The position numbers were made by a program, and so were the translations under genes. From an uncultured Lachnospira sp. (GTDB taxonomy: Bacteria > Bacillota > Clostridia > Lachnospirales > Lachnospiraceae), in contig CAMVRH010000042.1 of NCBI GenBank assembly GCA_947169835.1, positions 1-7,301 of the forward strand: a stretch of 7,301 bases of DNA, written 5' to 3'. The notes beneath the pieces are model-generated. The model did not search any database, was not told the origin of the DNA, and worked only from the letters and a program-made list of their open reading frames with translations. This document shows positions 1-6,730 of this stretch, one piece after another. The stretch's first letter is position 1, and each line of letters begins with the position of its first letter.

Positions 1-394
1 CATTTTTCTTTGACGCAGTCGTAACAAGAGCTACGTTTGTGTTGTACTTGATTCGTTTAATCAAATTTATCAAGCCCTCGTTCACGCGGATTTCGTCAAA
101 GTATTTTTGATAAACTTCTTTCTTTACTTCGTGCACTTTCTCAAGCAGTTCCTCAGTCACGCGCTCCTTAACCTGTGCGTCCAGTTCCTGTCCTGTGTAC
201 TCACCCTTCAAGTTGTCCTTGATAATAAGTGGTACAAAAGTCTTGTAGTTGTGTCCAAAGCAAACATTCGCAAAGAACTCGCGGTCCAAAGTGTAGCCGC
301 ACTGCTCTAGCGCCTCTTTGTAGGCGTAGTAATTAGAACCAACCGTATCGTATAAAGTTCCGTCCATGTCAAACATGACAAGTTTTTCTTTCAT
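1..394 (-). CDS. HAD-superfamily phosphatase, N-terminal 131 residues (3' end outside window)
   Basis: This reading frame stays open to the window edge, so the C-terminal part is missing. The N-terminus shows HAD motif I, FDMDGTLYDT, with the predicted nucleophile Asp9 and acid/base Asp11. A mostly helical stretch at about residues 20-105 fits a C1 cap, and LVTTAS at 123-128 fits motif II (Thr125 or Thr126). Motifs III and IV would lie beyond the window. This layout fits the phosphoglycolate-phosphatase/beta-phosphoglucomutase-like branch: cytosolic, Mg-dependent hydrolysis of a small phosphate ester. The start is the ATG at 394-392, preceded by AAAGGA at 407-402 with 7 bases of spacing. It is the last visible gene of the five-gene operon, 45 bases after the membrane-kinase fusion. 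By context it may remove a phosphate from a sugar bisphosphate, as GmhB does in heptose activation. That role is inferred, and the substrate is unknown. Confidence 0.9.
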   Translation of the reverse strand, partial: MKEKLVMFDMDGTLYDTVGSNYYAYKEALEQCGYTLDREFFANVCFGHNYKTFVPLIIKDNLKGEYTGQELDAQVKERVTEELLEKVHEVKKEVYQKYFDEIRVNEGLINLIKRIKYNTNVALVTTASKKN

Positions 395-439
395 CCCAAA
401 ATCCTTTCGCCGCCGTCGGCCTTAAATTTTGCCCGTCAA

Positions 440-2323
440 CTAGTCTTCAAACATCTTCGCCACGTCGTTAAGCACCATAATCAAACCGGCGTAGAACAAC
501 ATCGCTCTCTTTCCGTCCTTCTCTATCTTATATGGAAGCAAACGCAACCAATGAATAATCTCGTGATAGTAAATGCTCTTCGTGCGCGCCTCGCCAAAAG
601 TTTCCAACATATAGTCGTGAAGCTTCTGGTGCAAAGTCTTGTACGCCGAAGACTTCGTGTGCATGTAGTTTATTTTGTTGCCATCCACGCTCACGTCCCT
701 TGTCATCATCAAAAACTCGTACCCGCCGTGCACCGACTGCAAAAGTTTTCCGTAATCCAAGTTTGGCGACTCATGCACATTTCCAGTGTTTGGATCAATC
801 AAATAGAAATCATCCTCGCCCTGCATGCAAACAATATTTTCTATCGTCAAATCTCCGTGAATCGCACAATATGTGTCATCGTCAAAGACCTTTTCCAAAT
901 TTTCTTTATCTAAGAACTTCTCAAAGTATGACAAGTTCTTATACTCGACTCCGTTTATCACAACAGTATCATGACCCAGAATCGATCTGATATGATTAGC
1001 GCTCTTTATCTTTTCAAGATTCTTTGTGACCTTGCTATCAACATACTTACCGATAGTCTCCGCATCTGAATCCCTCTGGTCTAGTTTGTAAATACTATCA
1101 TCCAAAGTCTCAAGTACGCGCTTCAAAATATCCCAACTCTTCTCCGCCGGCATCGAATGAATATACTCAAAGAATCCAACCGCCTGGCTGTAGTATGGCA
1201 TATCATAAAAACAGTAGCTGTCCGTCTTATCTTTTTTCTTAATCTCTGGAAGCGCAAGCATTCCTTTGTAGCGCTCGATCCATTCAATCTGATCGTAAAG
1301 CTTATCTCCGTCCGCGCCAAAGGCATATTTTCTAAAGAAAGTACTCTCCCCATCCATGCAAAGCATTGTGGTGGCATTTGACCCCGCCGAATAATCACGG
1401 ATAATCGAAATGTCACGGTTTATAGTTAAATAGTTTTCTACATAATCTCTGTTTTCGTTTGAGAAGTAGTTGTCTAGAAACTCCAACTTCTCCTCTTCGT
1501 TAAGCTGAGGAAGCAAGTTCACATGCTCCTGCTCCGAAGTCTGATTCTCCACACGTTTGAAGAAGAATGAAATAACAAACAAAATGATTAGTGGTAGGAA
1601 AATGTAGAGAAGCATATAAACAGTTCTCTCTCCTACTCGAATAGTACTGCTTGTGATTCCGTTTGATGTGAAAAACATCAAGAATACATCTGTCCACGAG
1701 CCCTTCTTTGTGCTCATGTGCAAGAACTCCGCAAAGCAATAGTATGAACCCACATATAAAGCCCACATAAAAATAGTATATGCAATCATCTTGAGTTTGC
1801 TAATCTTTTTAAAGATATCGCTGAAGTTCCAGATCAAAGCCCAGAACAAAAACAAAATGAATGACTCAATCTTTGGATTGAAGATGCTTGCAATCACGCG
1901 CACCACTTTTTTCAAAACATTTCTAAAAATGTAAACAAGCACTGTTAGAACAATAAGCGCCGCCATCAAAATCACATAAAAGTAAGCCGATGACTTGATG
2001 TCTTTGCCGCCGATGTTCGAAACCGATAGCCCGATAAAAATCAAACCGACCGAAATGACATCCAAATATCTATCAACAATCACTGTCGAAAGACCGAGCG
2101 CCTTTCCGTTCTTCATCTTTCTTCCACTGAACCACGCACGGAACAAATCACCCACCTTAAATGGAATAAAGTAGTTGATTAAATATCCGAGTGATATCGA
2201 CTGTATTAAGTTTCTCTTGTTTGGCTTCTCATAGACGTCCACAAACAACTGCCATCTGGCTGTCCTCACCAAATGGGCAATGGTCATCATCAAAATTGCG
2301 CCAACCAAAATTAAAATTTCCAA
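440..2323 (-). CDS. Fusion protein: LPG-synthase/MprF-type membrane domain plus aminoglycoside-phosphotransferase-type kinase domain
   Basis: A 627-residue two-part protein. Residues 1 to about 256 are polytopic, with hydrophobic segments near 1-19, 87-101, 112-133, 152-168, 180-200, 212-222 and 235-255. They include NYFIPFKVGDLFRAW (50-64), which resembles the conserved patch of the lysylphosphatidylglycerol synthase TM region (UPF0104, the flippase half of MprF). After Lys256-Arg257 (positive-inside, hence probably cytosolic) and a linker, residues about 300-627 form an APH/choline-kinase-like fold. A candidate ATP-binding lysine is Lys332 (FFRKYAF), the catalytic loop is HGDLTIEN (489-496; Asp491, Asn496), and the metal-binding Asp is Asp510 in LIDPN. 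The MprF aminoacyl-transferase domain is absent. The start is TTG at 2323-2321, chosen because GAGG lies 6 bases upstream and the next in-frame Met would cut the first membrane segment. It probably phosphorylates a sugar or polyol at the membrane; the substrate is unknown. The gaps are 24 bases from the nucleotidyltransferase and 45 bases to the HAD gene. Confidence 0.88.
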   Translation of the reverse strand: MEILILVGAILMMTIAHLVRTARWQLFVDVYEKPNKRNLIQSISLGYLINYFIPFKVGDLFRAWFSGRKMKNGKALGLSTVIVDRYLDVISVGLIFIGLSVSNIGGKDIKSSAYFYVILMAALIVLTVLVYIFRNVLKKVVRVIASIFNPKIESFILFLFWALIWNFSDIFKKISKLKMIAYTIFMWALYVGSYYCFAEFLHMSTKKGSWTDVFLMFFTSNGITSSTIRVGERTVYMLLYIFLPLIILFVISFFFKRVENQTSEQEHVNLLPQLNEEEKLEFLDNYFSNENRDYVENYLTINRDISIIRDYSAGSNATTMLCMDGESTFFRKYAFGADGDKLYDQIEWIERYKGMLALPEIKKKDKTDSYCFYDMPYYSQAVGFFEYIHSMPAEKSWDILKRVLETLDDSIYKLDQRDSDAETIGKYVDSKVTKNLEKIKSANHIRSILGHDTVVINGVEYKNLSYFEKFLDKENLEKVFDDDTYCAIHGDLTIENIVCMQGEDDFYLIDPNTGNVHESPNLDYGKLLQSVHGGYEFLMMTRDVSVDGNKINYMHTKSSAYKTLHQKLHDYMLETFGEARTKSIYYHEIIHWLRLLPYKIEKDGKRAMLFYAGLIMVLNDVAKMFED

Positions 2324-2347
2324 AACGTACCTCTTAATAGTAAGAAA

Positions 2348-3085
2348 CTAATTTAGTTCCTTTAATCTCTCGTCATTTACCGCCACATCATATTCATCTG
2401 GGGTTCCAAACGAAATGTGCTCATCTATCTTAAATGTCTTAATCACACAATCATCTTTTGCCATCTCATTATAAACGCCCGAGACAAAGAACTCGGCGTA
2501 CTGGCACTCTTTCAAATACTCTTCCACATACTTCTCAAAAATAGTTCTGTTCTTAAAGTAGTATGCGCCGCAAATAGCTTCATTGCTGGCCACTTGCTTT
2601 TCGATAGTTCCAGTTACTTTGTCGCCGTCAAAAATCACATAACTATACGCTGGATTATTCGACTCAAAAGTAAGTAGCGCTCCATCTATTTCGTCAAAGT
2701 CTGCTGCTTCGCAGTACTTATAAAAATCATTTGAAATAAATGCGTGGTCACAGTCGTTAAAAAGAATTGGAAGATCGTCATTAATATTCTTAACACCCTC
2801 TTTGCAAGTTAGAACTGCTCCATTTAATACCTCTGGAATAACCACAATATTTGCATCAGGAAAATGTTCCTTAATCTTTAAATCAATCTGAAATCTATCA
2901 ATGTGATCTTGCAAAACTACGAAAGTCAAATCTTCTATATCCACAAACTTTTCCACAGACTTTGTAGCCCAATAAAAGAATGGCTTTCCTTGCAATCCAA
3001 TAAGGGGCTTTGGTACATCAAAGCCCTTGTTTCCAAATCTTGTTCCGCCGCCACCCATTGGCATTATTAAATGAATCTTTTTCAT
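2348..3085 (-). CDS. Sugar-phosphate nucleotidyltransferase (NDP-sugar pyrophosphorylase-like)
   Basis: A 245-residue single-domain GT-A-like nucleotidyltransferase of the RfbA/GlmU-N/HddC type, predicted to join NTP and a sugar-1-phosphate into an NDP-sugar plus pyrophosphate. Visible motifs are the nucleotide-binding loop MGGGGTRFG (10-18), the conserved lysine context DVPKPL (23-28, Lys26), the base-contact segment LNGAVLT (87-93), and the metal-binding FNDCDH (109-114, Asp111/Asp113). IEKQ in the middle and FGTPDEY near the end are typical of the family. It lacks the left-handed beta-helix of GlmU, and its length fits the catalytic domain alone. The nucleotide (CTP, GTP, UTP or dTTP) and sugar cannot be assigned. 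The start ATG lets the binding loop begin close to the N-terminus, as is normal. Its Shine-Dalgarno is unusually distant, with a hairpin between it and the ATG (separate entry). It lies third in the operon, 39 bases after the glycosyltransferase. Confidence 0.92.
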   Translation of the reverse strand: MKKIHLIMPMGGGGTRFGNKGFDVPKPLIGLQGKPFFYWATKSVEKFVDIEDLTFVVLQDHIDRFQIDLKIKEHFPDANIVVIPEVLNGAVLTCKEGVKNINDDLPILFNDCDHAFISNDFYKYCEAADFDEIDGALLTFESNNPAYSYVIFDGDKVTGTIEKQVASNEAICGAYYFKNRTIFEKYVEEYLKECQYAEFFVSGVYNEMAKDDCVIKTFKIDEHISFGTPDEYDVAVNDERLKELN

Positions 3086-3113
3086 AAGCTGTGCGAACGC
3101 GCCGCACCCTTTC
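3086..3113 (-). promoter_or_regulatory. Translation initiation region with a hairpin between Shine-Dalgarno and ATG
   Basis: The only reasonable ribosome binding site for the nucleotidyltransferase is GAAAGGG (3113-3107). It ends about 21 bases before the ATG at 3085, which is too far for normal initiation. The spacer holds a 5-bp stem, GTGCG (3107-3103) pairing with CGCAC (3095-3091), with a 7-base loop. If folded, it would bring the site to within about 5 bases of the ATG. The pairing is read directly; the effect on translation is inference. Confidence 0.4.
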
Positions 3114-3124
3114 TATTATTTGCG

Positions 3125-3919
3125 CTACTGTTTATTCTCGTACACTACGTCCGAGTTATAAACATCCACTATCTTGTCGCGCATCTCGCTCTCTATATAT
3201 TTCTTTCGTCCGAACATATATTTAAATGTCATTTTGAAAAACGCTGTGGTCAAACTCATAAATTTCATATTTGAAATTTGGTCATCCTCTCTCCAAGTGA
3301 TTGGGTAATACCAAACCTTGTGATTGTAGTAGCAATGACCCAAAACCATAACCGCGTTAAAGTAAAGCGCATCTGGGAACTTGTGGTAGTAATCGCTCTT
3401 CAAAGTCTCTACCTTATACATATTTAGGCCTGAGCCCAAATCGTTCACGCGCTTTCTAGCCGCAATAGTAAACCACGCATTAAAACAATGGTTACCAAAG
3501 ATACGAATCTTCGAATAACCAATAAGCTTAGATCCCTTCGCAAAACGGGAACCCAAGCAACAATCGTAATTTCTATATTCCTTGCTCTTTAAAAGATCAA
3601 GGAAATCTGTAATCCTTCCCTGATCGTCTCCATGCAAAGTAATCACGTAGTCAAAGTCATTATCAATTGCATACTTAAATGCAACCTTGTGAGAACCACC
3701 AAGCCAGTAGTTGTCTGGATTTGTCATAATCTTTAGTGGCAAATCCGGATGTTCTTTAGCATAAGCTATGGCGTTCTCCACACTGTTGTCAGTGCTACGG
3801 TTGTTTACGATAATAACTTCCGATATATAATTTCTAATCTCCCCTTCCAACTGCGCCAAAACCCTAGCAATCTGGTTTTCGCAGTTATACATTGGGATAA
3901 AAACTAAAATCTTATCCAT
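3125..3919 (-). CDS. Family 2 glycosyltransferase, dolichyl/polyprenyl-phosphate sugar synthase type
   Basis: A 264-residue GT-A enzyme. The N-terminal strand LVFIPMYNCE (5-14) and VNNRSTDNS (38-46, equivalent to the common VDDGSTD) form the nucleotide site. LHGDDQ (95-100) replaces the DxD/DADLQ metal motif of DPM1-like enzymes. GSRF at 123-126 and DLGSGLNMYK (160-169) follow in the usual order, and WREDDQISNMK (209-219) matches the C-terminal R-x-x-x-x-S-x-x-K region of this group. There is no C-terminal membrane anchor, so it is probably cytosolic or peripheral. Predicted role: transfer of a sugar from an NDP-sugar, plausibly the product of the next gene, to polyprenyl phosphate or a lipid-linked acceptor. 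The acceptor is inferred. The start ATG (3919-3917) has TAAGGA overlapping the stop codon of the isomerase gene, so translation is probably coupled. Confidence 0.9.
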   Translation of the reverse strand: MDKILVFIPMYNCENQIARVLAQLEGEIRNYISEVIIVNNRSTDNSVENAIAYAKEHPDLPLKIMTNPDNYWLGGSHKVAFKYAIDNDFDYVITLHGDDQGRITDFLDLLKSKEYRNYDCCLGSRFAKGSKLIGYSKIRIFGNHCFNAWFTIAARKRVNDLGSGLNMYKVETLKSDYYHKFPDALYFNAVMVLGHCYYNHKVWYYPITWREDDQISNMKFMSLTTAFFKMTFKYMFGRKKYIESEMRDKIVDVYNSDVVYENKQ

Positions 3920-3928
3920 CTATAGTCC

Positions 3929-4375
3929 TTAAACTTCTTCTATTAAATCCACGCGTCTTTGGTGTCTTCCGCCCTCGAATTCTGCGTCAAAGAAAGCATC
4001 CAATATAGATTTAGCTAGCTCATCTCCTACCACGCGTGCTCCGAAAGCTATAATGTTTGAATTGTTGTGTCTCTTTGTCATAGCTGCTGAGTAAGGCTCG
4101 CTACAAACTGCTGCTCTAACGCCCTTCACCTTGTTAGCCGCCATAGAAATTCCGATTCCTGTACCACAAATCAAAACCGCGTAATCAACTTCGCCGGAGG
4201 CTACTGCTTTGCCCACTTCGTGTCCTTTGTCTGGGTAGTCGCATTTGATGATTTCGCCGTTTTCGTCGTAGTCAGTGCCGTAATCTACGCACTCATAACC
4301 TTTCTCTATCATATATTCGATCATCTCGTGTTTTAAATCAATTCCTGCGTGATCGCAACCAAATCCAATTTTCAT
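3929..4375 (-). CDS. rpiB: RpiB/LacAB-family sugar-phosphate isomerase (ribose-5-phosphate isomerase B-like)
   Basis: A 148-residue protein of full RpiB length. It carries GCDHAG (6-11; Asp8, His9), the active-site cysteine in ICGTGIGISMAANK (69-82; Cys70), the catalytic-loop histidine in KRHNNSN (101-107; His103), FGARV (111-115), and the phosphate-binding arginines of GGRHQRRV (135-142). These match RpiB enzymes, which interconvert ribose-5-phosphate and ribulose-5-phosphate in the cytosol. LacAB-family relatives act on allose-6-phosphate, galactose-6-phosphate or other sugars, so the substrate is not certain. A short extra loop around residues 36-47 precedes the usual DYPD. The gene leads the operon: AAGGAG (4387-4382) sits 6 bases before the ATG, with a promoter further upstream. 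The glycosyltransferase follows after 9 bases. Being first in a glycan operon suggests it supplies a precursor, though a purely housekeeping role is possible. Confidence 0.93.
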   Translation of the reverse strand: MKIGFGCDHAGIDLKHEMIEYMIEKGYECVDYGTDYDENGEIIKCDYPDKGHEVGKAVASGEVDYAVLICGTGIGISMAANKVKGVRAAVCSEPYSAAMTKRHNNSNIIAFGARVVGDELAKSILDAFFDAEFEGGRHQRRVDLIEEV

Positions 4376-4434
4376 AAAAAACTCCTTATAAAATGGCCCA
4401 TTCTAGACCGTACTTCTTTTTACACACTAATAAA

Positions 4435-4463
4435 ATTATATAATAAGACTATGTAAAGTGCAA
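4435..4463 (-). promoter_or_regulatory. Predicted sigma-70-type promoter of the isomerase/glycan operon
   Basis: On the minus strand, TTGCAC (4463-4458) and a perfect TATAAT (4440-4435) are separated by 17 bases. The -10 is ideal and the -35 matches the consensus only in its first three bases. Transcription would start near 4428, giving a leader of about 50 bases before the ATG at 4375. No terminator-like hairpin was seen in that leader. Confidence 0.6.
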
Positions 4464-4519
4464 ACCGCCGAAACCCCATAAACAGCACATAAATCAACAA
4501 AATTTGCTCACAGTTCTTT

Positions 4520-4548
4520 TTGACATAACCCGAATAAAATCTTATACT
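4520..4548 (+). promoter_or_regulatory. Predicted strong sigma-70-type promoter of the sortase-LCP operon
   Basis: A perfect TTGACA (4520-4525) and TATACT (4543-4548) are separated by exactly 17 bases. Transcription would start near 4555, leaving a short leader of about 19 bases that contains GAGG (4564-4567) before the ATG at 4574. The leader is too short for a riboswitch, which suggests constitutive or repressor-controlled expression. Confidence 0.75.
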
Positions 4549-4573
4549 TATATAGAAAGTTGTGAGGTCTAAA

Positions 4574-5323
4574 ATGAAGGGCAAGAAGATTATTTGGGGA
4601 ATTATATTTTTTATTGCAATGCTTGTCATTGCCGGTGCAACATGCTTTATAGTGTTGCATTTTTTAAGTGACAACGACAGCAAGGAATATATAAAACCAG
4701 CTGCCTCAACACAGGCTAACATGGCAGAAAACCACAATATTGACTGGAATAAACTCCACGAGAAAAACAAAGATGTTTACTCTTGGATTTATATTCCTGA
4801 TACAAAGGTGGATTATGCGGTAGTTCAGCCTCCAAAGGGCGAGAGCGACCTCTTCTACTTAGATAAAAACCTCGACAAAGAATACGAGTTCGCAGGTTCT
4901 ATCTTTAGCGAGCGTATGAACAAGAAGGATTATTCAGATCCTGTCACAGTTCTATACGGCCACAATATGCTAAATGGCAGCATGTTTGCTACACTTCACA
5001 AATTCAAACAACCTAAGTTTTTCAAAAAACATAAGAAAATGTATGTGTATCAGCCAAACAGAAGGCTTACTTATAAGGTCTATTCTGCATACACATATGA
5101 TGATAGACATATCATGAACTCTTTTGATTTTAGCGACGGCAAAATCTTAAAACAATATCAAAAGAGTACATTGAAGCCAAAGGCGCTTGATAAAAATGTT
5201 CGCAAGAAAACTAAATTAGATGCGAACAGCAAAATTTTGACTTTAAGCACATGCACAAGCGGTGCTAGTAATACAAGATATTTAGTTCAAGGAGTTTTAA
5301 TTAAAGATGAGCGAACCAACTAA
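4574..5323 (+). CDS. Class B sortase (cysteine transpeptidase)
   Basis: A 249-residue membrane-anchored transpeptidase that cleaves a sorting signal on a secreted protein and joins it to a cell-wall amino group. Residues 1-5 are basic, and one hydrophobic segment (about 6-31) anchors the N-terminus with the catalytic domain outside. Class B features are DWNKLHEKNKDVYSWIYIP (57-75), the catalytic His130 in VLYGHNM, Cys227 in TLSTCTSG, and Arg235 in NTRYLVQG. The triad is complete and the length is normal. A GTG lies 12 bases upstream in frame, but it falls inside the Shine-Dalgarno region. The ATG at 4574, 6 bases after GAGG, is the better start. The end overlaps the LCP gene by 17 bases. A nearby small protein with an SPKTG signal is a possible substrate, since class B sortases of Clostridia such as C. 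difficile SrtB use S/P-P-x-T-G motifs. The subclass is assigned from motifs only. Confidence 0.93.
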   Translation: MKGKKIIWGIIFFIAMLVIAGATCFIVLHFLSDNDSKEYIKPAASTQANMAENHNIDWNKLHEKNKDVYSWIYIPDTKVDYAVVQPPKGESDLFYLDKNLDKEYEFAGSIFSERMNKKDYSDPVTVLYGHNMLNGSMFATLHKFKQPKFFKKHKKMYVYQPNRRLTYKVYSAYTYDDRHIMNSFDFSDGKILKQYQKSTLKPKALDKNVRKKTKLDANSKILTLSTCTSGASNTRYLVQGVLIKDERTN

Positions 5324-6719
5324 TAATGACAACAAAATAGTTGAAAACTCAGATGCTAATTTAGATCCACAAGATTCACCAGCAAAAGACGATTCTGTTA
5401 TCGATATTGATTCTGATGAAAACTTGGAGTTTATAGAAGGTAGCGAAGATCCAGGTTTTATTACTGACGCTGGTGAAGGTACCGGTTTTGTTGCGGACTG
5501 GGATGCTATAGAGAAGAACTATCAGGAGGCTAACTTTGGTCATCACCATCATCACAGCCACTCTAGTTCTAGACATCGCTCGAGTTCTAGCCACCACTCT
5601 AGTAGCGGTAAGCACCATCACTCGAGCCACAGTTCAAGCAAGTCTACAAAACATCATGGCTCTAAAAAGAAAGATTCTAAGAAAAAAGATAAAAAAGATA
5701 AGAAGAAATGGAGTAAGAAGAAAAAGATTCTAATTGGAATTCTAATCTTCTTCCTAGCTATTATAATTGGTACTCTTTCCGCCTTCTTTATTATGAGATG
5801 GAAAGGTAAAAGCGAACTTACAAACTATGACAACTTAAATTTGATGTTACCTGAATGGGTAGACTACCGCGATGGTGGTTGGATCGTATACTACAAAGGC
5901 CATGAATACACATTTAACGATAACATCGCTACTTTCCTATTTATGGGTATTGATAATCGTAAGTTAAAGAAAAATGCAAAACTAGGTACAGCTGGCCAGG
6001 CCGATGCTTTGTATCTAATGACATACGATGTTACTACAAAAAAGATGCGTGTTCTTTGTATCAACCGTGATACGATGACTGATATCAGTAGATACGACGA
6101 GGCTGGTAATTACATCGATACTAAAAAGACACAGATCTGTTTGGCGTACGCCTTTGGTGACGGCCAAAAGACTAGTGCTGAGAATGAAAAGACCGCGGTA
6201 CAAAGATTTATTTATAACATTCCAGTCAATGCTTACTATGCTATTGATTTGTCCGCGATAAAGATCTTGAATGATGATGTGGGTGGTGTCCCTGTTAAAC
6301 CGGAATACACATTCAAAGAATTTAAAAAGGGTGTTCCTGTTACTTTGAAAGGTGATATGGCAGAGACATTCGTCAGACACAGAGATATTAGGTTGATGGA
6401 TGACAACTTGCGAAGAATGGAATGTCAGAAACAATACATTAGACAGTTTGCTAGTAGAATTGTTCCTGCTACTCGTTCTAACTTGAATACACCATCAAAA
6501 CTATATAATCATTCACAAAAATACACAGTTTCAAGTCTTGATCCATCTATGGTAGTTTACTTAGCTACTGATTTGGCTTTTAGTTTTAATGGATTTGAGA
6601 TGATAAACACTAAAGGTACTTATAAAAAGGTGCCAGAGGATGCCTCGGCAGAGTATTTCGTAAAGGAAGTACCATTCTTTGAGACAATACTAGATATATT
6701 TTATACACAGACTAGATAA
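5307..6719 (+). CDS. LytR-CpsA-Psr (LCP) family cell-wall polymer ligase with His/Ser/Lys-rich cytoplasmic tail
   Basis: A 470-residue type II membrane protein. Residues 1-76 are acidic and low in complexity, 79-117 are His/Ser-rich, and 119-140 are strongly Lys-rich. One membrane helix spans about 141-163, and the extracellular LCP domain covers roughly 205-400. LCP hallmarks are LFMGIDNR (211-218), GQADALYLMTYD (230-241), INRDTM (252-257) with its conserved Arg-Asp, LAYAFGDG (279-286), DDVGGVPV (323-330), and VRHRD followed by DDNLRRMECQKQ (356-376). LCP enzymes move polyprenyl-pyrophosphate-linked glycans such as teichoic acid or capsule onto peptidoglycan; many are misannotated as transcriptional regulators. 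The start ATG lies within the sortase gene, with AAGGAG at 5289-5294 and 12 bases of spacing, so the two are probably co-translated. The cytoplasmic tail is much longer than in typical LCP proteins. No hairpin terminator follows, so transcription may continue into the next gene. Confidence 0.93.
   Translation: MSEPTNNDNKIVENSDANLDPQDSPAKDDSVIDIDSDENLEFIEGSEDPGFITDAGEGTGFVADWDAIEKNYQEANFGHHHHHSHSSSRHRSSSSHHSSSGKHHHSSHSSSKSTKHHGSKKKDSKKKDKKDKKKWSKKKKILIGILIFFLAIIIGTLSAFFIMRWKGKSELTNYDNLNLMLPEWVDYRDGGWIVYYKGHEYTFNDNIATFLFMGIDNRKLKKNAKLGTAGQADALYLMTYDVTTKKMRVLCINRDTMTDISRYDEAGNYIDTKKTQICLAYAFGDGQKTSAENEKTAVQRFIYNIPVNAYYAIDLSAIKILNDDVGGVPVKPEYTFKEFKKGVPVTLKGDMAETFVRHRDIRLMDDNLRRMECQKQYIRQFASRIVPATRSNLNTPSKLYNHSQKYTVSSLDPSMVVYLATDLAFSFNGFEMINTKGTYKKVPEDASAEYFVKEVPFFETILDIFYTQTR
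5541..5660 (+). repeat. Low-complexity His/Ser-coding tract inside the LCP gene
   Basis: The tract is built from CAT/CAC, AGC/TCT/AGT and similar codons and encodes 15 histidines between residues 79 and 117. The decamer CCACTCTAGT occurs twice in frame, 36 bases apart (5558-5567 and 5594-5603), which suggests growth by short duplications. Mixed synonymous codons argue for selection on the protein composition and not only recent slippage. Confidence 0.6.
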
Positions 6720-6730
6720 AGACAATTTTA

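Noticed and set aside
107..310. Plus-strand open frame of 67 codons, hydrophobic
   Set aside because: It lies opposite the HAD gene, which has clear motifs and a ribosome binding site. It has no supporting features of its own.
400..420. GC-rich stretch before the HAD gene able to form a 4-bp GCCG/CGGC stem
   Set aside because: The stem is too short and has no U-tract, so it supports neither a terminator nor a regulatory hairpin.
551..990. Two overlapping plus-strand open frames
   Set aside because: They are antisense to the kinase domain that contains HGDLTIEN. They overlap each other in different frames and have basic, unpatterned products.
440..2323. Reading the C-terminal half as an antibiotic-resistance aminoglycoside kinase
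   Set aside because: The fold family is shared by many sugar, choline and other kinases. The membrane fusion and glycan operon make resistance unlikely, and no specific resistance subfamily was recognised.
4420..4770. Minus-strand open frame of 116 codons spanning the divergent promoter region
   Set aside because: Its hydrophobic product is the complement of the AT-rich promoter region and of the sortase membrane segment. It would overlap the strong sortase promoter and has no family resemblance.
6015..6434. Minus-strand open frame of 139 codons
   Set aside because: It is antisense to the core of the LCP domain, where all family motifs are in the plus-strand frame.
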